Below, piece after piece: positions 32,305-38,968 of a DNA stretch of 64,000 bases (position 1 is its first letter; each line of letters begins with the position of its first letter). The notes below the pieces were generated by a model that was not told the origin of the DNA, ran no database searches, and worked only from the letters and a program-made list of their open reading frames with translations. The stretch comes from Brevibacillus parabrevis (GTDB lineage Bacteria > Bacillota > Bacilli > Brevibacillales > Brevibacillaceae): the NCBI RefSeq assembly GCF_003710905.1, contig NZ_RHHV01000019.1, forward strand, positions 62,001 through 126,000. Reading direction: 5' to 3'. A program made the position numbers and the translations under genes.

Positions 32305-33150
32305 CTATCCGCGCAGCAGCGACAGATCGAAGCGTGGGACAAGCCCTTCCTCCGCTGCACGACCGAGCAAGGCAGTAATCGCCGCATAGCCATCTTCGCC
32401 CAAGTCTCGGGTAAATTCGTTTACGTACAAGTCAATATGTGCCTTGGCAACCTCAACAGACAACTCTTGCGCATGGCACATGACATACTCCTCGGATGCT
32501 GTCGGGTTCGCCCAAGCGTACTCCACCGATGCCCGCGTCCAGTTCGCCAGCGACTCCAAATCCATCGATCTGCGCGCGATGATCGCTCCCAAAGGAATAG
32601 GCAGATTCGTATCCGCCTCCCACCAGTTGCCGAGATCGGTCATGAGTGAAAGACCGTAGTTTTGATAAGTAAAGCGCGCTTCGTGGATGACCAGCCCCGC
32701 GTCGATTTTGCCGTCTCGTACAGCTGGCATGATTTCATGGAACGGCATCACGACGATTTCTCCGACGCCTCCCGGGACGTTTTGCGCTGCCCATAAGCGG
32801 AACAACAAGTAAGCTGTGGAACGCTCGCTCGGTACCGCCACCCGTTTGCCGGACAGCCGGGCCGGATCGTTGGCACTCGCGCCGGAATCGCCTTGCGTCA
32901 GGACAAGCGGGCCGCACCCTCTGCCCAAAGCCCCTCCGCACGGAAGCAGCGCATACTTGTCCAGCACCCACGGCAAGGCGGCGTAAGAAATTTTCATCAC
33001 TTCCGGGCCTTCCGCCCGCGTCGCAAGCGTATTCGTAATGTCAATGTCTGCGTACATGATGTCCAGTTCCGGTGCGCCAGGGATCAAGCCATGCGCCCAG
33101 GCGTGAAAGACAAATGTATCGTTCGGACACGGTGAAAATGCAATCTTCAT
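32305..33150 (-). CDS. mqnD: 1,4-dihydroxy-6-naphthoate synthase, futalosine menaquinone pathway
   Basis: A 281-residue enzyme of the MqnD family: start MKIAFSPCPNDTFVFHAWAHG with the catalytic-site Pro-Asn-Asp, then DIDITNTLATRAEGPEVMKISYAALPWVLDKYALLPCGGALGRGCGPLVL, and the late EYVMCHAQELSVEVAKAHIDLYVNEFTRDLG. It converts cyclic de-hypoxanthine futalosine to 1,4-dihydroxy-6-naphthoate. Its ATG follows the stop of mqnB without a gap, so the two are one operon. mqnA, mqnC and mqnE are not in the window. Confidence 0.95.
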   Translation of the reverse strand: MKIAFSPCPNDTFVFHAWAHGLIPGAPELDIMYADIDITNTLATRAEGPEVMKISYAALPWVLDKYALLPCGGALGRGCGPLVLTQGDSGASANDPARLSGKRVAVPSERSTAYLLFRLWAAQNVPGGVGEIVVMPFHEIMPAVRDGKIDAGLVIHEARFTYQNYGLSLMTDLGNWWEADTNLPIPLGAIIARRSMDLESLANWTRASVEYAWANPTASEEYVMCHAQELSVEVAKAHIDLYVNEFTRDLGEDGYAAITALLGRAAEEGLVPRFDLSLLRG

Positions 33151-33810
33151 CTACAGCACCTCCCGCAATACTGCGCTTCCTTTTTGCAAAGCTTCCAGAG
33201 CGTCTTTGATCCGCCAAGCCGACTTGTCGCGCGGACCAATCGCATTGGAAACTGTTCTGATCTCCAGTACAGGCACTCCGCTTGCTTGCGCGGCGATGGC
33301 AACGCCGTAGCCTTCCATTGCCTCCGCGAGCGCCCCCGGCATTCTTTCTGCCAGTGCCTGCGCCGTTTGCGCCGTTCCCGTCACCGTGGACAGCGTCAAA
33401 ATTTGCCCGCGATAAATAGGCAAGCCCGCCTGCAACATGGCTTGCTCCACCTGCTCTGCCAGCTCATCCGGGACTGGTACGCGCGCAGAACCAAACCCTA
33501 GCTCGTCCACACTGTGAAAACCATCCGGTGTCTCGGCCCCCAAATCGGCGCACACAATCTCGCTGGCAACCACGAGCGAACCGACATCTGCGCGTCCGAC
33601 GAATCCGCCGCATATTCCGGCACATACGACCAGATCGTAGCGAGCTTCGGTCAAAGCCCGTGCTGTGCTGGCAGCCGCAGCTGCTGGCCCCACGCCTCCG
33701 ATCAAAAAGGTGAACCGCTCATCTTCACCAATACCTGCGATGACCGCATCCCGTTCAACCGCTACCGATGTAACGATCAGGATGCGCTGCTTTTTTTGCT
33801 GATCAAGCAT
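33151..33810 (-). CDS. mqnB: Futalosine hydrolase
   Basis: A 219-residue nucleoside phosphorylase-fold enzyme from ATG 33810 (GGAGG eleven bases upstream; the frame is open further up without a site). Motifs are ILIVTSVAVERDAV, FLIGGVGPAAAAAS, LVVCAGICGGFVG, and the active-site strand AEAMEGYGVAIAAQASGVPVLEIRTVSNAIG. It splits futalosine to release hypoxanthine, one step before MqnC. Direct joining to mqnD makes the assignment firm. Confidence 0.92.
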   Translation of the reverse strand: MLDQQKKQRILIVTSVAVERDAVIAGIGEDERFTFLIGGVGPAAAAASTARALTEARYDLVVCAGICGGFVGRADVGSLVVASEIVCADLGAETPDGFHSVDELGFGSARVPVPDELAEQVEQAMLQAGLPIYRGQILTLSTVTGTAQTAQALAERMPGALAEAMEGYGVAIAAQASGVPVLEIRTVSNAIGPRDKSAWRIKDALEALQKGSAVLREVL

Positions 33811-34001
33811 CTTTTCGCCTGCCCTCCTTCCGCTCTCCCTGCTTGTTTTCATCCTGTTTGAAAAAACTTTTTCCTCCTCCACGTTATCGCTACTTTTCTT
33901 TGCTGTAAAGTGTTTGACTTGTTTGTATAGCGAAAGGAAATTACTTACACTGAGATTGGGAATACTGATAGTGAAACTGCAACTTCCTTGCCGGAAAGGT
34001 A

Positions 34002-34030
34002 TTGACAATGTGCTTCTAATAAAATATATT
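34002..34030 (+). promoter_or_regulatory. Sigma-A promoter of the nitroreductase gene
   Basis: TTGACA (34002-34007), 17 bases, TATATT (34025-34030). The 33811-34122 gap contains this, an operator-like repeat and, on its left side, the mqnB upstream region; no gene is seen. Confidence 0.8.
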
Positions 34031-34033
34031 AGG

Positions 34034-34046
34034 TTACGAAACGTAA
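34034..34046. promoter_or_regulatory. Palindrome at the nitroreductase transcription start
   Basis: TTACGAAACGTAA is a perfect inverted repeat (TTACG/CGTAA) three bases after the -10 box, so a repressor bound here would block initiation. Azo- and nitroreductases in Bacillales are often controlled by MarR/DUF24 repressors of the YodB group; which regulator acts here is unknown. Confidence 0.5.
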
Positions 34047-34122
34047 GTTAATTATGTTGAATAAGTTCAACTTTTTTCATCCACTATGTAAATAAAACAC
34101 AATCTCCTGGAGGTAAATGATC

Positions 34123-34722
34123 ATGAGCAAAGACTTTTTTACAGCCGTTAAAGACAGAAGAACTTATTATGGAATCAGCAAGGAAGCCGTTGCTTCTGAC
34201 GAGCGCATCCGCGAGCTTGTTGAAGAAGCCGTAAAGCATACTCCATCTTCCTTTAACTCGCAAAGCGCCCGCGTTGTTGTGCTTTTGGGCGAACAACACG
34301 ATAAACTGTGGAACCTCACAAAAGAAACATTGCGCAAAATCGTTCCAGCCGAAAACTTCGCTCCTACGGAAGAAAAAATGAACGCATTTGGCAATGGCTA
34401 CGGCACGGTTCTGTTCTTCGAAGACCAAAGCGTAGTGAAAGGTCTGCAAGAAAAATTCGCAGCCTACAAAGACAACTTCCCGGTTTGGTCCGAGCAATCC
34501 TCCGGCATGCTGCAATTCGTCGTGTGGACTGCCCTGGAAACAGAAGGATTCGGTGCATCCCTGCAACACTACAACCCGCTGATCAATGAAGAAGTCCAAC
34601 AAACATGGAACCTCCCAAGCGAGTGGAAGCTGATCGCGCAAATGCCGTTCGGCAAGCCAACCGCGCAGCCTGGCGAGAAACAGTTCCAGCCAATCGAAGA
34701 GCGCGTGAAGTTCTTCGCCTAA
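34123..34722 (+). CDS. Nitroreductase family flavoprotein
   Basis: A 199-residue FMN enzyme from ATG 34123 (GGAGG nine bases upstream). Motifs: FFTAVKDRRTYYGISKEAV with the FMN-binding Arg-Arg, HTPSSFNSQSARVVVLLG, and WSEQSSGMLQFVVWTALETEGFGASLQHYNPLINEEVQQ, ending QMPFGKPTAQPGEKQFQPIEERVKFF. This is the YdgI/YodC/Frm2-like group that reduces quinones, nitro compounds or fatty-acid-linked substrates with NAD(P)H. Monocistronic, with its own promoter, palindromic operator and terminator. Confidence 0.92.
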   Translation: MSKDFFTAVKDRRTYYGISKEAVASDERIRELVEEAVKHTPSSFNSQSARVVVLLGEQHDKLWNLTKETLRKIVPAENFAPTEEKMNAFGNGYGTVLFFEDQSVVKGLQEKFAAYKDNFPVWSEQSSGMLQFVVWTALETEGFGASLQHYNPLINEEVQQTWNLPSEWKLIAQMPFGKPTAQPGEKQFQPIEERVKFFA

Positions 34723-34741
34723 TTTTTTCACGGCTCATGAC

Positions 34742-34790
34742 AAGACGGCGCGAAGCCATTTCAGCTTTTCGCCGTCTTTGTCTATATTTT
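34742..34790 (+). terminator. Intrinsic terminator of the nitroreductase gene
   Basis: AAGACGGCG pairs with CGCCGTCTT around a 19-base loop, followed by a T-rich tail. Confidence 0.8.
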
Positions 34791-34815
34791 ACCGGGAAGA
34801 TATTAAAGTAAGCGA

Positions 34816-34844
34816 TTGATTTCCGCATTTGTCTGTGGTAGTAT
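34816..34844 (+). promoter_or_regulatory. Promoter of the cold-shock gene
   Basis: TTGATT (34816-34821), 17 bases, TAGTAT (34839-34844). The start point would be near 34852, giving a 5' untranslated region of about 140 bases, long as is usual for csp mRNAs. Confidence 0.65.
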
Positions 34845-34875
34845 TAACTTAAACAAAAGATGTTTCAAAAAAGCG

Positions 34876-34929
34876 TTCACATATTGTAAAGGGTTTACAG
34901 TTATGTTTGAACCTTTCACAATGTGTGAA
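34876..34929 (+). promoter_or_regulatory. Stem-loop in the cold-shock gene leader
   Basis: TTCACATATTGTAAAGG and CCTTTCACAATGTGTGAA fold into a long stem with one mismatch and one bulge around a 19-base loop. It sits in the csp 5' leader about 50 bases before the ribosome site. A temperature- or stability-sensing role is inferred. A 15-codon ATG frame (MFEPFTMCEFYFIHK) with AAAGGG upstream is contained in it. Confidence 0.55.
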
Positions 34930-34990
34930 TTTTATTTTATCCACAAATAAAAGTTGCATATTCATTTTAATATTGTTGGAGGTAACACCC

Positions 34991-35191
34991 ATGCAAACAG
35001 GTACAGTAAAATGGTTCAACGCTGAAAAAGGTTATGGTTTCATCGCAGTTGAAGGCGGAAACGACGTATTCGTTCACTTCAGCGCAATCACTGGCGACGG
35101 CTTCAAAACTCTTGAAGAAGGCCAACGCGTTGAGTTCAACGTAGTAGAAGGCAACCGCGGCCCACAAGCTGAGAACGTTGTAAAACTGTAA
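34991..35191 (+). CDS. csp: Cold-shock protein
   Basis: A 66-residue OB-fold protein with both RNA-binding motifs: GTVKWFNAEKGYGFI (RNP1 KGYGFI) and DVFVHFSAI (RNP2). Length and sequence match CspB/CspD of Bacillus. It melts RNA secondary structure in the cold and acts as an RNA chaperone. Strong GGAGG nine bases before ATG. Confidence 0.97.
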   Translation: MQTGTVKWFNAEKGYGFIAVEGGNDVFVHFSAITGDGFKTLEEGQRVEFNVVEGNRGPQAENVVKL

Positions 35192-35201
35192 TTGACTCAC
35201 G

Positions 35202-35237
35202 AAGCTGCCCTTGCTGCATAGCGGGGCGGCTTTTTTT
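35202..35237 (+). terminator. Intrinsic terminator of the cold-shock gene
   Basis: AAGCTGCCC pairs with GGGCGGCTT (one wobble) followed by seven T residues. Confidence 0.82.
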
Positions 35238-35314
35238 ATTGCCTTTTTCAGGCGGAAAAAGTCGGTTTTTGTCGATCAGCGTTATAAAATTCGGACTTTG
35301 TCCCTAAAGAGCTG

Positions 35315-35343
35315 TTGACAATAGTCAACGCTCCCCATATAAT
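35315..35343 (+). promoter_or_regulatory. Sigma-A promoter of eutH
   Basis: TTGACA (35315-35320), exactly 17 bases, TATAAT (35338-35343): both consensus hexamers are perfect. Transcription would start near 35350, giving a leader of about 238 bases before eutH. Confidence 0.9.
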
Positions 35344-35361
35344 CACGTTATAATGCAGCGA

Positions 35362-35377
35362 AAAGCAATGGCGCTTT
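35362..35377 (+). promoter_or_regulatory. ANTAR-type hairpin P1 in the eutH leader
   Basis: AAAGC-AATGGC-GCTTT: a 5-bp stem with a six-base loop having A at loop position 1 and G at position 4, the signature read by ANTAR antiterminators. It matches 12 of 13 positions of the EutV site AGCAANGRRGCUY. It starts about 12 bases after the predicted transcription start. Confidence 0.7.
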
Positions 35378-35501
35378 CCAGCATGAAGTTTTCAAAATTT
35401 TACGCAATGATAGTGGTTCCTTCGCTTATTTTCTAACTTTGTTTGAAAGCGGTTCCAGATGGTTAGCAATCATAAAGCTGTTTAAACAAGTCCATACAAA
35501 A

Positions 35502-35517
35502 TAAGCAAAGGCGCTTA
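35502..35517 (+). promoter_or_regulatory. ANTAR-type hairpin P2 overlapping the terminator
   Basis: TAAGC-AAAGGC-GCTTA: again a 5-bp stem and a hexaloop with A1 and G4. Its loop and right arm are also the left arm of the terminator at 35511-35552, so the two structures exclude each other. Confidence 0.72.
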
Positions 35518-35555
35518 GGTACATCCTGTTTTCAGGGATTCCTAAGCGCTTTTAT
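35511..35555 (+). terminator. Attenuator-like terminator in the eutH leader
   Basis: GCGCTTAGG (35511-35519) pairs with CCTAAGCGC (35541-35549); an inner CCTG/CAGG stem extends it, and a T-rich tail follows. It lies 33 bases before the eutH start and would stop transcription unless P2 forms. Confidence 0.8.
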
Positions 35556-35587
35556 TGTTTACATCTTTCAAAAAGGTGGGGTTGTCC

Positions 35588-36868
35588 ATGGAGCACATTG
35601 GAAGTGTCATTATTTACATCATCATGCTATGCGCAGTCATCGGTGCGATCGCAGCAATCCGCAACAGCGATGAAGGGCTTGGCAAGGAGTTCATGGAAGG
35701 GATTCACTCAACCGGTTACATCTTCGTACCTGCTGCCGGTATCATGGCCTCTCTCCCTTATATTTCCTGGTTTGTAGAAAAAGCCGTATCGCCGATTTTC
35801 CACAAGATTGGTGCCGACCCTGCCCTGGCAGCGACCGCGATTTTGGCCTCTGACATGGGTGGATACCAATTGGCGAACATTTTGAAAAGCTCGACCGAGG
35901 GTTGGGTAATGGCAATGGTAGTCGGTCTGATGGCTGGTGCCACGATCGTATTCTCCATTCCGATGGGACTTGCCATGCTGGACAAGCGCGACCACAAATA
36001 CATGGCGCTTGGCGTCATGTCCGGGATTTTGACTGTTCCGATCGGCGCTTTTATCACCAGTGCCATTCTCTCTTTGACAAATGCGCAAGTGCGTGCTGAA
36101 ATCTCTACGAATGCTGACTCCACCTACGCTTTTGCAATCGGAATCGGCCAGGTTTTGCTGAACTTGTCTCCTATCCTCATTTTCGTAATAGCGATTGCCG
36201 CTGGTCTGCGCTTCATGCCTGACCTGATGATTCGCGGATTCATGATCTTCGGTAAAACAATGGACGCTGGTATCAAACTCGTACTCGTGTTCTCGATCGT
36301 GCAATACTTTACTGGCATCTTTACTACCCTCTTTGGCGCTTGGGGCTTCGATCCGATCATCGCCGACCCGAAAGACCAGTACCGCGCCCTGGAAACAGCC
36401 GGTTATATCGGTATCATGCTTTGCGGTGCGTTCCCGATGGTATACTTGCTGCGTAAATACGCGGCGAAGCCACTGGAAGCACTCGGTAACAAACTGGGGC
36501 TTAGCCCAACAGGCAGTGCGGGGCTTCTGGCAACTGTCGCAAACATTTTGGCGATGTTCCGTCTCGTGCGTTCCATGCCGCCAAAAGACAAAGTGGTAAA
36601 CATCTCGTTTGCCGTATGTGCAGCGTTCTTGCTGGGTGACCACTTGTCCTTCTCTGCGAACTTCCAGCCTAACATCATCTTGCCTGTCATGCTCGGCAAG
36701 CTCGGCGCAGGTGTCATTGCAATCGCGCTCTCTTACTGGCTGTCTGTGCCAAAAGCACTGGAGCTGGAGAAACAAGATCGCGCAGCTGGCATCATCGGCC
36801 CTGATGAATACAAGGATCACCATGCATCCAATAAAGCTGCTTCTGAAGTAGCTGCTACGAAAGAATAA
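35588..36868 (+). CDS. eutH: Ethanolamine permease EutH
   Basis: A 426-residue membrane protein from ATG 35588 (AAGGTGGGG upstream) with about 11 hydrophobic helices. It follows the EutH family closely: MEHIGSVIIYIIMLCAVIGAIAAIRN...GLGKEFMEGIHSTGYIFVPAAGIMASLPYISWFVEKAVSPIF, ILASDMGGYQLANIL, and AAFLLGDHLSFSANFQPNIILPVMLGKLGAG. It brings ethanolamine (or protonated amine) into the cell. No ammonia lyase (eutBC), shell or eutVW gene is in the window, so it either feeds a distant eut locus or acts alone. Expression is likely governed by the leader described above. Confidence 0.93.
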   Translation: MEHIGSVIIYIIMLCAVIGAIAAIRNSDEGLGKEFMEGIHSTGYIFVPAAGIMASLPYISWFVEKAVSPIFHKIGADPALAATAILASDMGGYQLANILKSSTEGWVMAMVVGLMAGATIVFSIPMGLAMLDKRDHKYMALGVMSGILTVPIGAFITSAILSLTNAQVRAEISTNADSTYAFAIGIGQVLLNLSPILIFVIAIAAGLRFMPDLMIRGFMIFGKTMDAGIKLVLVFSIVQYFTGIFTTLFGAWGFDPIIADPKDQYRALETAGYIGIMLCGAFPMVYLLRKYAAKPLEALGNKLGLSPTGSAGLLATVANILAMFRLVRSMPPKDKVVNISFAVCAAFLLGDHLSFSANFQPNIILPVMLGKLGAGVIAIALSYWLSVPKALELEKQDRAAGIIGPDEYKDHHASNKAASEVAATKE

Positions 36869-36871
36869 AAA

Positions 36872-36905
36872 GCAAGGCCGTCCATCAAGGGCGGCCTTTT
36901 TGCTG
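36872..36905 (+). terminator. Intrinsic terminator of eutH
   Basis: AAGGCCG pairs with CGGCCTT around an 11-base loop, followed by T residues. Confidence 0.82.
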
Positions 36906-37116
36906 TTTGTATGCAGTATATATGTCAAGTCATCGTCACGGCGCCCGCAAAATGATGCTCACACCGCCAAGACAGCCTCATGACACCGAGCCAGTCGGAC
37001 AAATCCGCTGCTTTTTTGCGCCATGCCTTGCGCAAAAAAGCAACACGTCTCAGAACGTCCTGCTGTACATACGCTGTACTGTATTGGCAAAAATGCGACA
37101 AGGAGCTGATTTCTGG

Positions 37117-37905
37117 ATGCATTCCCCTGTCTATTTGGGAAACAATCGGCTTTTGCTCACGACTTGCTATGGCAAAAAGCTGCTTAGTCCCTCGGAAGAC
37201 TTGAGTGTGGGCGTCGAGCTTGCGGCAAACGGAACCCATGAGAGCCCGCTGACCCGCTATTTTTGCCAGCAGGTGAAGCCTCGTCAGGTCGTTGTAGAGC
37301 TGGGTGCCCACATCGGCTATTTTACCATTTTGCTCGGTCAATTGATCGGACCGACCGGAAAGCTGTTTGCGCTAGAGCCGCACCCGCGCTGCCATGCCTT
37401 TCTGCTGGACAATCTCTCCATCAACTATTTTCACGACCGCGTACAGAGCTATCGGCTGGCGGCCTTTTCCCGGAAGTCGCGCATTTCGTTCTACGCCTCC
37501 CGTCGCTTCCTCGGCAACAGCTCGCTGCAACAACACAATGAAGCTTACCACAAGCACTATCTGGATGAATTTGACCAGCTCGAAGTGGACGCTGTCGCCG
37601 TCGACGATCTGCTTCCGCCAGACCAGAGCATTGATTTCGTCAAAGTCGATATTGAAGGCGGCGAATACCAAGCTTTTCTCGGCATGGAACGGGTACTCTC
37701 CACCCAGGCGAAAAACGTCGTCTTTGAGCTGAACCGCAACATGCTGCAAGCGGATTGGGAGCCGTTCGCCCAACTGCTTTGCCACTATCGCCAGACGTTC
37801 TCCAAGCGCTTCTTCGTCCTCAATAGCGAAGGCTCAACGGTAGAAATCGACCTCGATATCGTGCTGGCGACCGGAGAGTGCCCTTATTTGATTATGACCG
37901 ATTGA
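37117..37905 (+). CDS. FkbM family methyltransferase
   Basis: A 262-residue enzyme from ATG 37117 (AAGGAG eleven bases upstream; the frame is open to 36907 without a good site). The SAM-binding motif VVELGAHIGYFTILLGQL is followed by FALEPHPRCHAFL (acidic end of strand two), and FVKVDIEGGEYQAFLGM and VVFELNRNML complete the FkbM fold. Members O-methylate sugars or polyketides; no biosynthetic cluster surrounds it, so the substrate is unknown. Confidence 0.88.
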   Translation: MHSPVYLGNNRLLLTTCYGKKLLSPSEDLSVGVELAANGTHESPLTRYFCQQVKPRQVVVELGAHIGYFTILLGQLIGPTGKLFALEPHPRCHAFLLDNLSINYFHDRVQSYRLAAFSRKSRISFYASRRFLGNSSLQQHNEAYHKHYLDEFDQLEVDAVAVDDLLPPDQSIDFVKVDIEGGEYQAFLGMERVLSTQAKNVVFELNRNMLQADWEPFAQLLCHYRQTFSKRFFVLNSEGSTVEIDLDIVLATGECPYLIMTD

Positions 37906-38038
37906 TCTGCGGCCAAAATTCAATTATACATATCAGAATTTGCTTATTTTTTTTGTGTAATGTGCAATTGAGCAGTAGTCAAGCAAAAATGAATGTTATA
38001 ATAAAAAGGTACAAAATTTCACAATGGGGAGAGAAACG

Positions 38039-38920
38039 ATGGAACAACTCAATGCACAATCGACTCATCAAAAATTACCCATTGGAAAGTTGCTGAAGAG
38101 AATCTTCTTTATTCTCGTCGGTGCTTCCCTTGTATCTGTGGCTCTGGAGATTTTTCTGGTGCCGAACAAGATCATCGACGGAGGAATCGTAGGTATCTCC
38201 ATCATTGCCTCGCATCTCACATCTCTGTCTCTTGGCATCTTCCTATTCTTGCTTAACTTGCCTTTTCTCATAATCGGCTATAAGCAAATCGGAAAGACCT
38301 TTGCAATCTCTACGCTTTTCGGGGTAAGTATCATGTCCCTCGGAACCACTCTGCTGCATCCCGTTCCCGGACTGACGGATGATCCGCTGCTTGCTGCGGT
38401 GTTCGGCGGTATTATCATGGGGATTGGAGTGGGACTTGTTCTGCGCTACGGCGGCTCTCTGGATGGTACGGAAATTATCGCGGTACTGTTTAACAAAAAG
38501 TCTCCGTTCTCCGTTGGTGAGATCGTCATGTTTATCAACCTATTCATTTTGAGCAGTGCCGGATTCGTATTCGGTTGGGATCGCGCGATGTACTCGCTGA
38601 TTGCCTATTACATTGCTTTCAAAATGATCGATCTGACCATCGAAGGCTTCCAGGAATCCAAATCCGTTTGGATCATTAGCGAAAACCACAAGTTGTTGGG
38701 AGACGCCATCGTTGCCCGTTTGGGACGCGGTGTCACCTACTTGAAAGGGGAGGGTGGTTATACCGGAGATGACAAGAAAGTCATTTTCTGCATCATCACC
38801 CGTCTGGAAGAAGCCAAGCTGAAGCTGATCGTCGAGGAGCTTGATCCGAATGCCTTCCTGGCAGTCGGCAACATCCACGATGTACGCGGCGGGCAGTTCA
38901 AGAAAAACGCCATTCACTAA
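38039..38920 (+). CDS. YitT family membrane protein with DUF2179 domain
   Basis: A 293-residue protein from ATG 38039 (GGGGAG six bases upstream; the ATG five codons before is inside that site). Five or six helices (about 20-190) make the YitT/DUF161 part, including LVPNKIIDGGIVGISII and RYGGSLDGTEIIAVL; the C-terminal DUF2179 domain (about 215-290; RGVTYLKGEGGYTGDDKKVIFCIITRLEEAKLK) is soluble. Its function is not settled. A TATAAT at 37997 lies upstream. Confidence 0.92.
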   Translation: MEQLNAQSTHQKLPIGKLLKRIFFILVGASLVSVALEIFLVPNKIIDGGIVGISIIASHLTSLSLGIFLFLLNLPFLIIGYKQIGKTFAISTLFGVSIMSLGTTLLHPVPGLTDDPLLAAVFGGIIMGIGVGLVLRYGGSLDGTEIIAVLFNKKSPFSVGEIVMFINLFILSSAGFVFGWDRAMYSLIAYYIAFKMIDLTIEGFQESKSVWIISENHKLLGDAIVARLGRGVTYLKGEGGYTGDDKKVIFCIITRLEEAKLKLIVEELDPNAFLAVGNIHDVRGGQFKKNAIH

Positions 38921-38930
38921 GAAGCTCTGC

Positions 38931-38968
38931 AAAAAAAGTGCCGCCTGACTATCAGCGGCACCTTTTTT
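38931..38968. terminator. Bidirectional terminator
   Basis: GTGCCGC pairs with GCGGCAC, with seven A before and six T after. It ends yitT and the facing kinase gene. Confidence 0.85.

Noticed and set aside
35344..35588. Adenosylcobalamin riboswitch in the eutH leader
   Set aside because: No B12-box-like sequence or long multi-stem structure; the paired hexaloop hairpins explain the leader better.
35708..36928. Long open frame on the minus strand opposite eutH
   Set aside because: It is the codon-bias shadow of a clear membrane transporter; product is His/Gln/Arg-rich without a fold.
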